Below the pieces are notes generated by a model. The model made no database searches, was not told the DNA's origin, and was given only the letters and a program-made list of their open reading frames with translations. The position numbers and the translations under genes are program-made. A stretch of DNA of 64,000 bases from Chitinophaga fulva (lineage in GTDB: Bacteria > Bacteroidota > Bacteroidia > Chitinophagales > Chitinophagaceae): positions 1 through 64,000 of the forward strand of contig NZ_JABBGC010000001.1 of the NCBI RefSeq assembly GCF_012927205.1. Direction: 5' to 3'. Shown piece after piece: positions 53,684-62,563 of the stretch. Each line of letters starts with the position of its first letter. Position 1 is the first letter of the stretch.

Positions 53684-54799
53684 ATGAACAACGTACTAGT
53701 AGATGCCATAGCAACGAGCCAACAGAGATCATTAGAAAGGGAAGTAAGGTTTTTCAGGTTACAGGACCCCGCACAGCTGGACGCCCTTACCCAGTTGCTC
53801 GCCCAACAACCCGGTATCCGGGTCTTCGACGAAATACAGTCCCAGCTGGCAGAACTTATCCGTCTTCAACATCCAACAGAAAGATTGTCCGATACCGCCG
53901 TTGCCGAAAAGGTGGCCGCCCACCTGGGCAACACACCACCGGCCGCTTATGGTGTATGGGTATACTATCCCTGGTCTGCCTACGTGGTACATATCCTCGA
54001 CGAAGCTGAATTTATACACCTGCGCACCAGCCGCAATCAGCATAAAATCACCGAAGCAGAGAGAAAAACCCTGCAAACAAAAAAAATAGGTATCATCGGC
54101 CTTTCCGTAGGGCAGTCCGTTGCACTGGCACTGGCCATCGAAAGACTCTGTGGCGAACTTCGTATAGCCGACTTCGACCGGCTGGACCTCAGCAATATGA
54201 ACCGCATCCGGACAGGCGTCCATAATGTGGGCATCCTCAAAACAGTATTAGTAGCCCGGGAAATCGCGGAAATTGATCCTTTTTTGCAGGTCCATTGTTA
54301 TGATAATGGTATTTCAGATGACAACATAGACACTTTTCTGACGGCAGGTGGTCCACTCGACATTCTTGTAGAAGAATGCGACGGGCTGGATATCAAGGTC
54401 CTGGCGCGCCAGCGCGCCAAATCCCTGCATATCCCGGTAGTGATGGATACCAGTGACCGGGGCATGGTGGATATAGAGCGGTTTGATCTACAGCCTGATT
54501 TACCTATATTGCATGGACGGATACCGGAAAATATCACCGCCACCCAGATCAGAAACATGCAGGGACCGGAAAGGATGGAGCTGGTAGACCGTATTGTTAA
54601 TTTCAACGCCATGTCAACCAAAATGCAGGCCTCTCTCGCTGAGATAGGCAAAACCATTACTACCTGGCCGCAGCTGGCTTCGGCCGTGATGCTGGGAGGC
54701 GCCGCCATCGCCCATGTGTGCCGGGAAATGGGGCTGAACAGAGAGATCGCCTCCGGCCGTTATTACGTAGACTTTGAACAGATTTTTAATCACGAATAA
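53684..54799 (+). CDS. ThiF/E1-like adenylating domain protein (Rv1355c-like)
   Basis: The 371-residue protein has a central Rossmann E1-like domain: KIGIIGLSVGQSVALALA (residues about 130-147), LRIADFDRLDLSNMNRIR with the ATP-site Asp and Arg, and ILVEECDGLDIK. No conserved catalytic Cys-containing crossover loop is obvious. The N-terminal 125 residues carry a YGVWVYYPWSAYVVHIL segment. The order resembles Rv1355c-type proteins, but the C-terminal nitroreductase half of that family is absent. It may adenylate a carboxylate, e.g. a peptide end or acyl amino acid. It lies 17 bases after the acyltransferase-like gene and 17 before the kinase gene. Confidence 0.8.
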   Translation: MNNVLVDAIATSQQRSLEREVRFFRLQDPAQLDALTQLLAQQPGIRVFDEIQSQLAELIRLQHPTERLSDTAVAEKVAAHLGNTPPAAYGVWVYYPWSAYVVHILDEAEFIHLRTSRNQHKITEAERKTLQTKKIGIIGLSVGQSVALALAIERLCGELRIADFDRLDLSNMNRIRTGVHNVGILKTVLVAREIAEIDPFLQVHCYDNGISDDNIDTFLTAGGPLDILVEECDGLDIKVLARQRAKSLHIPVVMDTSDRGMVDIERFDLQPDLPILHGRIPENITATQIRNMQGPERMELVDRIVNFNAMSTKMQASLAEIGKTITTWPQLASAVMLGGAAIAHVCREMGLNREIASGRYYVDFEQIFNHE

Positions 54800-54816
54800 A
54801 TGATCCGAAATAAGCT

Positions 54817-56988
54817 ATGCGACTTCTGATCAGACCGGCATTTTATAAGTTCGTATGCCTGTTACTGTTAGTAACGGTCCGCTGGGTGCCCGTTTGGGCA
54901 GATACCATTTGCATCTCACGCAACTACCCTATCCAACTGGCTGAATACGGCCAGCTGGAATACCTGCTGGACCCGGCTGGCAGCCTCACGTTTAAAGACG
55001 TGGAACACTCCCCCGCGTTTCAGAAGCTGCAGAAACAGATTCCTAATTTCGGGCTTACCAAAGATGCCATCTGGCTTCGCTTTACCATCAAGAACAACAC
55101 CCAGCTGCCGGAACTGATGTTCAACATCACCTATCCGATCCTGGACCTGATAGACCTCTACTACCCTGGCCCCGACGGCTATGAGGTGATTCCGGGAGGG
55201 GAACTGCGGCCTTTCAAAAAAAGGCCGGTCGTACACCAGAATTTCGTGTATAACATCAGTATTCCCACCGGCACCTCCAGTACGTTCTACCTGCGTATAC
55301 AAAGCCGGGAGGCCATCCTGGTACCGGTGTACATTGGCACAACCAGGGAGATCTACAGCAAACTATATAACGACGACCTGCTTCTCTCTATCTACATCGG
55401 TATCATCCTCGTTATGATATTCTACAATACCTTCATTTTCTTTTCCGTAAAAGACTGGAGTTATTTTTACTATATCATCTACATCGCCTGTGTGGGATTG
55501 GCGCAAATCTGCCTGCACGGCTTCGGGTACCGTTTCTTCTGGCACGAGAACCTTTACGTTACCGAGCAGAGTGTACTCTGGGCCGGCGCCCTGTCGGGCA
55601 TTTCGGTACTGGTGTTTGTACAGAGCTTCCTTCACGTGCGGGAAAAAGCGCCCTGGGCTTACCGGATCATGACCTTGTTTGTGATCGTTTACTCCAGCAC
55701 CATCGTACTGTCGTTGCTCGGGTACTTCTCCATCGCCTATGCCCTGATCGATTTCCTCGCCATTACCGGTGTCAGCTTCATCCTGCTGTTTGCCATCATG
55801 CAAGCCGTAAAACACTCCCGTACGGCTAAAATATTCGTACTGGCGTGGACGGTGTTCATTCTCGCCATTATCTGTTTTGTGTTGAAAGATGTGGGCATCA
55901 TCCCCTATAATATTTTTACCAGCCACATTATCGTAATAGGCTCCGCGATAGAAGTCATCCTCCTGTCCTTTGCCCTGGCAGATAAGATCAACACTTTTAA
56001 AGCCGAAAAAGAAGCTTCACAAGCCATCGCCCTGGAGATATCCAAAGAAAACGAACAGCTGGTAAGAGAACAAAATATCATCCTGGAAGCCAAAGTGCAG
56101 GAACGCACGGAGGAACTGCAAAACAGTAACCGCGACCTCAATGTTGCCCTTACCAACCTGAAAGATACCCAGACACGGCTGGTGGAAAAAGAAAAGATGG
56201 CGTCCCTTGGTCAGCTGACCGCCGGCATTGCCCATGAAATCAATAATCCGATCAACTTTGTCACATCCAACATCAAGCCATTGAAGCTGGATATTGCCGA
56301 CCTGCAGGACCTGCTCAGCCGCTACGACGGGCTGGCCGGCAAAACCGACATACAGAGTGAATTGAAGTCCATTGAGCAATTCAAACGGGAAATCGATATC
56401 GAGTATATCCATGAAGAAATCTCTTCCCTGATCAAAGGTATCGAAGACGGCGCCGCCCGTACCGCAGAAATTGTGAAGGGGCTGCGTACCTTCAGCCGCC
56501 TTGATGAAAGCGACGTGAAGTCCATCGATATCCATGAAGGCCTGGACTCCACGCTGGTATTGCTGCGCAACGGTATTCCGCCCAATGTGAACATCATTAA
56601 ACATTACTCGGAACTGCCTAAAATTGAATGTTACGCCGGTAAGATCAACCAGGTGTTCATGAATATCTTCTCCAATTCCCTGAATGCGATCAAAAGCAAA
56701 AAAGAGCACCACAACGAATCCATCACCATTACCACCAGTCAGGAGGACCAGTTTATCACCATCCGGATCAAAGACACCGGTATCGGGATGACGGAAGAAG
56801 TGCAACAGAAGATATTCGACCCCTTCTTTACCACCAAGGACGTAGGGGAAGGAACTGGTCTGGGGCTATCTATCGTATTCAGCATCATAGAGAAACACAA
56901 GGGTAAGATCATCGTAAACTCCACTCCGGGGGAAGGAGCGGAATTTATTATATATTTACCTCTCAACGTCACGATTCATCAATCCTAA
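54817..56988 (+). CDS. 7TMR-DISM sensor histidine kinase
   Basis: The 723-residue protein has a signal sequence, a periplasmic 7TMR-DISMED2 domain (about residues 35-185, with AIWLRFTIKNNTQ), seven membrane helices (DISM_7TM, about 190-390), a coiled coil (EKEASQAIALEISKENEQLV), a HisKA domain with the phosphorylated His in TAGIAHEINNPINFV, and an ATPase domain (GIGMTEEVQQKIFDPFFTTK, GTGLGLSIV). DISM receptors sense small molecules, often carbohydrates. Its place in the operon suggests it reads the product of the upstream enzymes. Confidence 0.95.
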   Translation: MRLLIRPAFYKFVCLLLLVTVRWVPVWADTICISRNYPIQLAEYGQLEYLLDPAGSLTFKDVEHSPAFQKLQKQIPNFGLTKDAIWLRFTIKNNTQLPELMFNITYPILDLIDLYYPGPDGYEVIPGGELRPFKKRPVVHQNFVYNISIPTGTSSTFYLRIQSREAILVPVYIGTTREIYSKLYNDDLLLSIYIGIILVMIFYNTFIFFSVKDWSYFYYIIYIACVGLAQICLHGFGYRFFWHENLYVTEQSVLWAGALSGISVLVFVQSFLHVREKAPWAYRIMTLFVIVYSSTIVLSLLGYFSIAYALIDFLAITGVSFILLFAIMQAVKHSRTAKIFVLAWTVFILAIICFVLKDVGIIPYNIFTSHIIVIGSAIEVILLSFALADKINTFKAEKEASQAIALEISKENEQLVREQNIILEAKVQERTEELQNSNRDLNVALTNLKDTQTRLVEKEKMASLGQLTAGIAHEINNPINFVTSNIKPLKLDIADLQDLLSRYDGLAGKTDIQSELKSIEQFKREIDIEYIHEEISSLIKGIEDGAARTAEIVKGLRTFSRLDESDVKSIDIHEGLDSTLVLLRNGIPPNVNIIKHYSELPKIECYAGKINQVFMNIFSNSLNAIKSKKEHHNESITITTSQEDQFITIRIKDTGIGMTEEVQQKIFDPFFTTKDVGEGTGLGLSIVFSIIEKHKGKIIVNSTPGEGAEFIIYLPLNVTIHQS

Positions 56989-57003
56989 CCATAACACCCT
57001 TTA

Positions 57004-58101
57004 ATGAAAGAAAACCGCATTAGAATATTATATATCGATGATGAAATCCATAATCTGAACGCCTTCAAGGCCAGCTTTCGCAGAAGTTACGAGATTTATA
57101 CCGCAAACTCAGCGCAGGAAGGCAAACAATTACTGAAGGAGATTATGGTCCATATCATCATAGCGGACCAGAAAATGCCTGTTTCTACCGGGGTGGAGTT
57201 TTTTAATGAAATCAAAGACACCCTTCCGGACCCGATGCGCATTTTGCTGACCGGTTATACCGATGTGGAAGATATCATTGATGCCATTAACAAGGGTCAT
57301 ATCTTTTCCTATATTAAAAAACCCTGGGACGAAAATGAGCTGCATAAAACGATCAACAACGCGTATGAGATCTATCATACCCGCAAACAGCTCAAGGAAA
57401 AGATCGTAGAGCTGGAAAAAACCAATGATGAGCTGAACCGGTTCATCTACTCCACCTCCCACGACCTTCGTTCCCCGCTGATGTCTGTACTGGGCATTAT
57501 CAACCTGTCGCGGCTCGACAATTCGGTGGTAGACCCCAACGGCTATATGAACATGGTAGAATCCTGCGTACTGAAGCTCGACGGATTTATCCAGAAAATC
57601 ATCGAATATTACCGTAATTCCCGGCTGGAAGTAGAATATGAGAAGATTGACTTCAATAACCTGTTGAATGACTGTATCACAGCTTTCCGGCCACAGAACA
57701 CCGCCATCCGGTTCAACACCCAGGTAGACCAGGTAGCCGAATTCCGGGGAGATACTTTCCGGATCAGCGTTATTTTAAACAATCTTATTTCCAACGCTGT
57801 TAAGTACCAAAAACCGGAAGAACCTGAACCGATGGTCAACCTGTCGGTAAAAGTGGAACCGCATAAGGCCACCATCTGCATCCGGGACAATGGTATCGGC
57901 ATCCTGAGCGAGCATCTGAACAACATCTTTAAAATGTTCTTCCGCTCCAAGAACAACAACAAACCAGGAAGTGGCATAGGCTTATACATCGTAAAAGAAG
58001 CCCTCAGCAAAATTGGCGGTACAATTAATGTAGAGTCCAAATACGGCGAAGGCACTCAATTTGAAATTACCATCCCGAACAGAAATGAATTCGATACCTG
58101 A
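57004..58101 (+). CDS. receiver-histidine kinase hybrid
   Basis: The 365-residue protein has an N-terminal receiver (ILYIDDEIHNLNAFKASFRR; Asp in IIIADQKMP; Thr in LLTGYTD; Lys in IKKPWD), then a HisKA region with FIYSTSHDLRSPLMSVLGII and an ATPase domain (RDNGIGILSEHLNNIFKMFF, GSGIGLYIVKEAL). It is a kinase driven by its own receiver, with no sensor domain, and so relays signals within the operon. It starts 15 bases after the DISM kinase. Its receiver is a near copy of the lone receiver at 10023. Confidence 0.95.
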   Translation: MKENRIRILYIDDEIHNLNAFKASFRRSYEIYTANSAQEGKQLLKEIMVHIIIADQKMPVSTGVEFFNEIKDTLPDPMRILLTGYTDVEDIIDAINKGHIFSYIKKPWDENELHKTINNAYEIYHTRKQLKEKIVELEKTNDELNRFIYSTSHDLRSPLMSVLGIINLSRLDNSVVDPNGYMNMVESCVLKLDGFIQKIIEYYRNSRLEVEYEKIDFNNLLNDCITAFRPQNTAIRFNTQVDQVAEFRGDTFRISVILNNLISNAVKYQKPEEPEPMVNLSVKVEPHKATICIRDNGIGILSEHLNNIFKMFFRSKNNNKPGSGIGLYIVKEALSKIGGTINVESKYGEGTQFEITIPNRNEFDT

Positions 58102-58504
58102 CCTGCGCGTCATATTGATTGATGACAATGAGATTGATTTATTGCTGCATGAGAAGTTGATTACGTTTCAACAAATCAGCAGAACGGTGATTTCATTCGC
58201 CAATGCTAACAAAGCACTGGAGTTTTTATCGTCCAATATCGCCCTGCCGAAAATACCTCCTACCATCATTCTGTTAGATATCCAGATGCCTGAAATGGAC
58301 GGCTTTGAGTTCCTGCAGGCTTTTGATACCTATCCTCAGAAAATCAAATCGCAGTGTCATATTGTGATGGTATCGTCCTCCCTTGATTATGGCGATATCA
58401 CCCGTACCAATGCCAATCCTTTGGTCATCAAATTACTCCGCAAACCCTTGCTCCTAAAGGAACTAAAGGAAACCGTAGAAGGAATTTTCAAAGATTTTGT
58501 GTAA
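58085..58504 (+). CDS. response regulator, receiver domain only
   Basis: The ATG at 58085 overlaps the hybrid kinase gene by 17 bases, so the two are coupled. The protein of 139 residues is one receiver domain (VILIDDNEIDLLLHEKL; phosphoacceptor in IILLDIQMPEMDGFEFL; Lys in LLRKPL). It has no output domain. It likely receives phosphate from one or both kinases of the operon and passes it on or acts by protein contact. Confidence 0.92.
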   Translation: MNSIPDLRVILIDDNEIDLLLHEKLITFQQISRTVISFANANKALEFLSSNIALPKIPPTIILLDIQMPEMDGFEFLQAFDTYPQKIKSQCHIVMVSSSLDYGDITRTNANPLVIKLLRKPLLLKELKETVEGIFKDFV

Positions 58505-58507
58505 AAA

Positions 58508-58538
58508 GTTGGCGGATTCGGAAAATTATCTATTTTTG
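58508..58538 (+). promoter_or_regulatory. tRNA-Ala promoter
   Basis: GTTG (58508-58511) and TATTTTTG (58531-58538) are exactly 19 bases apart, 23 bases before the tRNA. Confidence 0.7.
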
Positions 58539-58560
58539 CATTCCCGAAAGGGAAAATAAT

Positions 58561-58633
58561 GGGGGATTAGCTCATCTGGTAGAGCGCAAGCATGGCATGT
58601 TTGAGGTGAGCGGTTCGAGCCCGCTATCCTCCA
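58561..58633 (+). tRNA. tRNA-Ala (anticodon GGC)
   Basis: The 73-base sequence folds as a tRNA: acceptor GGGGGAT with ATCCTCC, anticodon stem CAAGC/GTTTG around ATGGCAT with anticodon GGC, and T arm with GGTTCGAGCC. CCA is not encoded (the next bases read CCG). Confidence 0.95.
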
Positions 58634-58647
58634 CCGATCTTTCAAGA

Positions 58648-58670
58648 CCCGCGCACAGCGCGGGTTTTCT
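58648..58670 (+). terminator. terminator after tRNA-Ala
   Basis: CCCGCGC pairs with GCGCGGG around a 3-base loop and is followed by TTTTCT. Confidence 0.85.
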
Positions 58671-59122
58671 GTTTATACTACCATCGTAATTTTCTGTATT
58701 ACAAGGATCAATTTGAAAGGTTGGGGACCGAAAAACGGTGTATCTGTTTTCTTGTTGTGTATTTTCAAAATTTTCTAACCCTGGCTCACCCGGCTTTAAC
58801 GGATATCTAATGCCTGATGCACGCCACCTGAATATTTTCCGTGCAGCCAGACCCTACTATTGGAATACATCCAAAGAACACTCCCGCATCAAGTCCACCT
58901 TTACCCCGGGGTTACTATAGGGCTACTGTATGTACCATAGCGATATATCCAGGGAAACACTCCTTTCTCATTTCTGTCGCCAGGCAATGTGTTTTTACTC
59001 CATCCCCCAACTTTTCGACTTGATCCATTTTCACCTGATAGCAAATAAAATACTTACGTAACAGATCATTACGAGGTTTTCCGACAGATAGGATTCCTAC
59101 ATTAATTCGCTGCTGCATAGAT
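58671..59122. other. gene-free stretch
   Basis: I see no convincing gene, repeat or RNA in these 450 bases. Two overlapping plus-strand frames of 60 codons and a minus-strand frame of 74 codons (58915-59139) exist. The last reads protein-like in part (KYFICYQVKMDQVEKLGDGV) but its start lies in the terminator of the next gene. It may be the decayed remnant of a gene. Confidence 0.3.
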
Positions 59123-59127
59123 AAAAA

Positions 59128-59150
59128 AAATCCGGTCATTGACCGGATTT
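59128..59150 (-). terminator. terminator after secreted coiled-coil protein gene
   Basis: AAATCCGGTC pairs with GACCGGATTT around a 3-base loop; on the minus strand T8 follows. Confidence 0.88.
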
Positions 59151-59158
59151 CTATAACG

Positions 59159-60295
59159 CTATGATTTCTTCATGTTGGCCTTGATCGCACTCACTTCAGC
59201 TTTCAGCTCCTTATTTTCTTTGTCAAGCTGAATAAGGTACAGTGTCAATTCCTCCACTTTTCGAAGGAGCTTGCTGTTCATTTCCTCCAGATCAACGCCC
59301 TTTTCTTTCACCGTTGCTGCCGATGGCATATCAGGCAGATGCTGATACCGGCTGATATATGCTTCCAGTTCCTGCAGGGACGGTAAGCTGTAATCTTTGG
59401 CGAACACATAGTCGGGCCAGCGCTGTTGGTTCTTTACAACGATCCTTTCCGCGATCATATTACCGGCTACCGCCAACCGGTACCCTTTGGTATCGTGTAC
59501 GCCTACCCCTACATTGCCACCATTAGGATTCAGGTATAGGGTACCATCTTCAGCAGTGGGTGAATAAGCCTGGATAAAGCCGCTGTTATCCTGGCCTACA
59601 GAAATGCCCAGCCCTCCCTGAAAACGAGGAGAGACACAAGTGATATGATGCCCACCAGAAAAGAGATTCTGCTGACTAGTAGGGACATGAATGGTAAAGC
59701 CCCCGGTCTTGGCCGTATTAACAATTACCGCATCCATGGTCGATTGGTACGAGGAGGGTTGCAGGTCCGCATCTCCTACTACGATACCACCAGGTGCAGA
59801 AACAGGGTCATATTGTTTAAACGACTGTACTTCTGTTACCTCAGCTGCTTTCACTAACTGCAACGCAGGGTCCTGAACATACCCGGTAAAGGAAAATTCG
59901 GTCAGTGTAGAGTTGTTGTCGATGGTTACGGCCAGGTACTTTACGCCATTATAACGGAGTGTTACCAAAGAAGCTGGCTCGTTGTAACTGATAAGGCTTC
60001 CCCTGTCGGAATTATAAGCCGATGCTGTATTCACCTCCACCGTCCATTTCCGGTTCCATGCCCCCATATGGCCGCGTATCCCAGTGATTTTACCCATCAC
60101 AAAATGGCCGTCCATGAGGGCATTGTCGTAAGATTTATGCAATAGGACGTAAGCAAATCCCTGAGCATCATCCGTAATGCCTGGAATGTCAATGTTGGTC
60201 CAATAGGCTCTGGTGGGGGAAGTTGGTCGTGTCTGTGCGTTAGCACGAACCGAAAAAGCTGCCAGCAGCAGCAGCATGCATGCAATTGTTTTCAT
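59159..60295 (-). CDS. secreted protein with tail-fibre-like C-terminal coiled coil
   Basis: The 378-residue protein has a signal peptide (MKTIACMLLLLAAFSVRANA). The middle is beta-rich and repetitive with Gly/Asn (LYLNPNGGNVGVG). The C-terminal 120 residues (DYVFAKDYSLPSLQELEAYI, HLPDMPSAATV, VEELTLYLIQLDKENKELK) match a module frequent in Bacteroidetes secreted proteins that resembles the end of phage tail fibres. The coiled coil suggests trimer formation. It would be a surface fibre or adhesin; the family itself is uncharacterised. Confidence 0.8.
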   Translation of the reverse strand: MKTIACMLLLLAAFSVRANAQTRPTSPTRAYWTNIDIPGITDDAQGFAYVLLHKSYDNALMDGHFVMGKITGIRGHMGAWNRKWTVEVNTASAYNSDRGSLISYNEPASLVTLRYNGVKYLAVTIDNNSTLTEFSFTGYVQDPALQLVKAAEVTEVQSFKQYDPVSAPGGIVVGDADLQPSSYQSTMDAVIVNTAKTGGFTIHVPTSQQNLFSGGHHITCVSPRFQGGLGISVGQDNSGFIQAYSPTAEDGTLYLNPNGGNVGVGVHDTKGYRLAVAGNMIAERIVVKNQQRWPDYVFAKDYSLPSLQELEAYISRYQHLPDMPSAATVKEKGVDLEEMNSKLLRKVEELTLYLIQLDKENKELKAEVSAIKANMKKS

Positions 60296-60332
60296 GAAGT
60301 ATAGGTTTGAAACAAAGAATAAAAAAGGGTTA

Positions 60333-61919
60333 TCAGGTTCTGTTGGGCATTTTCATTTGTTGTACGGGTAACACAATAATAAAGGCTGTTCCTTCTCCCT
60401 CCACACTGGTGGCAGTAATAGCCCCCTGATGTTTGTCGATCACTTTTTTGGCGATGGCCAGCCCGATACCGGTGCCTTCGTAGTGATCTGCATTGTGCAG
60501 GCGCTGAAAGATAGTGAATATTTTAGACAGGTACTTTTCATTGAAACCAATACCATTATCGCGGATGGTTATACGGCAAAAGTCGCCATCTGCCTGCGGC
60601 TGGCTGTCGACCGTACTGCCGGCTATCGCTTCGGCGGAGATATGAATTTCCGGGGCCAGATCTTTCCTGGAAAATTTGAGGGCATTACTGATTATGTTCT
60701 GGAAGACCTGGCGGATCTGCCCAGGAACAGCTTCAATATGGGGCAAATTTTCCACACGCACCACAGCATGTTTCTCCGTAATGGTCAGTTCGAGGTCACT
60801 GATAATTTCCTGCACGACCACATTCAGGTCGGTCACTTCGTATATGCTTGCCGCCGACAGGCGGGAGTAGTTCAACAGATCGTTGATCAGCCGGGCCATC
60901 CTTTCTGAAGACCCTACAATCCTTTCCATATAGGACATGGCGCCAGGGTCTGTTTTCAGGAAACGGTCGCGCACAATGGCCCCAAACAGCTGTATTTTAC
61001 GTAACGGTTCCTTGAGATCATGAGAAGCCACGGAGGCAAACTGCTGCAGGTCGTGGTTACTGGCTTCGAGTGATTTGTTAATCTCCACCAGTTCCTCTGT
61101 CCTTTCCTTTACTTTTCGCTCCAGTATTTCATTGGCCTGTTTCTGATGGGCAATATCTGTGAATGTACCGATCCATTTGCTGATACCGGTGCTTTCCCTA
61201 ACGGGAATAATACGTAGCAGATGGCAGCGGAAACTATCATCTGCCCTGTCTTTCAGATAAACTTCCTTTTCCAGCGGCAACCCGGCACGCAGTGTATCGA
61301 CGAGGCATTGCTGCAGGCTTTTGTCCATCGGTTGGGTTTCCGGCAGCTGTTGCAAGCTGTCCGCATATTTAAACCAATTGCGGTTAGCATATTCTATCTG
61401 CCCGTCAGGGGTAACGGTGAAGGCTATCTGTGGTAATACTTCCAGCATTGTATGCAGCTCATTCACTTTCTCACTGAGCGCCGCCTGGGCCAGCTTGCGG
61501 ACTTCCACTTCCTCCTGAAGCGATTGGTGTATCTGCTTCAGCTCCTGTGACTGCTGGTAAAGCCGGGAGAAAGTTTTCACTTTCATCAGCAATACGTCCG
61601 GATCTACCGGCTTAGTGAGATAATCAATACCACCGGAGTCGTAGCCTTTTACAATAAAGCGTTTTTCTTTGTTGACAGCAGACAGGAATATGATGGGGAT
61701 ATCCTTTGCTTTGCTATAGCCGGAAATAGCTTCCGCCACTTCAAAGCCGTCCATACTGGGCATCTGCACATCCAGAATGATCAGGGTATAACTGTGTTTA
61801 AGTATTTTCTTCAACGCCTCTTCACCGGACAATGCCGTATCCACATCGAACTGGTACAATTCGAGCGTTTTCCGGATGGATAAAATATTCTCTGGCTTAT
61901 CATCAACAATCAAAATCAT
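60333..61919 (-). CDS. receiver-PAS-histidine kinase hybrid
   Basis: From ATG 61919 the 528-residue protein begins MILIVDDKPENILSIRKTLE; the frame upstream to 62027 is not protein-like. The order is receiver (phosphoacceptor Asp50 in IILDVQMPSMDGFEV), a short coiled coil, a PAS domain (about 165-285), a HisKA domain (FASVASHDLKEPLRKIQLFG) and an ATPase domain (RDNGIGFNEKYLSKIFTIFQ, GTGIGLAIAKKVI). It has no membrane segment. It is the last gene of the CheR/CheB operon and probably takes its phosphoryl input from the hybrid kinase upstream. Confidence 0.93.
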   Translation of the reverse strand: MILIVDDKPENILSIRKTLELYQFDVDTALSGEEALKKILKHSYTLIILDVQMPSMDGFEVAEAISGYSKAKDIPIIFLSAVNKEKRFIVKGYDSGGIDYLTKPVDPDVLLMKVKTFSRLYQQSQELKQIHQSLQEEVEVRKLAQAALSEKVNELHTMLEVLPQIAFTVTPDGQIEYANRNWFKYADSLQQLPETQPMDKSLQQCLVDTLRAGLPLEKEVYLKDRADDSFRCHLLRIIPVRESTGISKWIGTFTDIAHQKQANEILERKVKERTEELVEINKSLEASNHDLQQFASVASHDLKEPLRKIQLFGAIVRDRFLKTDPGAMSYMERIVGSSERMARLINDLLNYSRLSAASIYEVTDLNVVVQEIISDLELTITEKHAVVRVENLPHIEAVPGQIRQVFQNIISNALKFSRKDLAPEIHISAEAIAGSTVDSQPQADGDFCRITIRDNGIGFNEKYLSKIFTIFQRLHNADHYEGTGIGLAIAKKVIDKHQGAITATSVEGEGTAFIIVLPVQQMKMPNRT

Positions 61920-61962
61920 ACACGAATATATTAGGCTGGGATTTTTTTCCAATAACCATACC

Positions 61963-62544
61963 TCAACCGACCACCAGGCCGGCAAAATCATTAATAAAAG
62001 GCGCCATATCAGCCGCTGCCAGCACATGATCTACCGGCACCGCCTGTATGGCATGCCGCGGCATAAAATCCACGATGGCCGTGTCCGGGTCCTGTACGAT
62101 AGTGATACCGCCTGCTTCATGTACGTCTGCCAGGCCCTCCACGCCGTCGCCGTTAGCACCGGACAGCAGCACTGCCATTGTCTTCGGACCAAACACACCT
62201 GCAGCAGAGGTAAACGTAACGTCTATACTGGGCCGGCTGAAATTCACCTTCTCGGAATAGTCCAGGCTCAGGGTATGATCTGTTTCTACCAACAGATGAT
62301 AATCACCTGGCGCTATATAAATGGTGCCCGGCAAGAGCACCTCTTTCTCTTCCGCCTCACGGACAGGCAACGAGGTTTTGACGGCCAACAGTTCTGCCAG
62401 TACGGAATCGGTACTATTTTGCCTGTGCAGGACGATGATCACGGCCGCATCCAACCGTACCGACAGTCCGGGCAACAACGTCAGGATAGCCTGTAAACCA
62501 CCGGCAGAACCGCCGATCAGCACCACACGGGAAGCTGTAGCCAT
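61963..62544 (-). CDS. CheB-type methylesterase
   Basis: The 193-residue protein is a lone CheB catalytic domain without a receiver: Ser13 in GGSAGGLQAI, His40 in VLHRQ and Asp133 in GANGDGVEG form the triad. It would remove methyl groups from glutamates of receptors or kinases. Gliding or non-motile Bacteroidetes often carry lone cheB/cheR pairs next to hybrid kinases, not in flagellar clusters, so a chemotaxis role should not be assumed. It lies 19 bases after cheR and 43 before the PAS kinase. Confidence 0.93.
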   Translation of the reverse strand: MATASRVVLIGGSAGGLQAILTLLPGLSVRLDAAVIIVLHRQNSTDSVLAELLAVKTSLPVREAEEKEVLLPGTIYIAPGDYHLLVETDHTLSLDYSEKVNFSRPSIDVTFTSAAGVFGPKTMAVLLSGANGDGVEGLADVHEAGGITIVQDPDTAIVDFMPRHAIQAVPVDHVLAAADMAPFINDFAGLVVG

Positions 62545-62563
62545 AGGGGCAATATTTTGTTGA

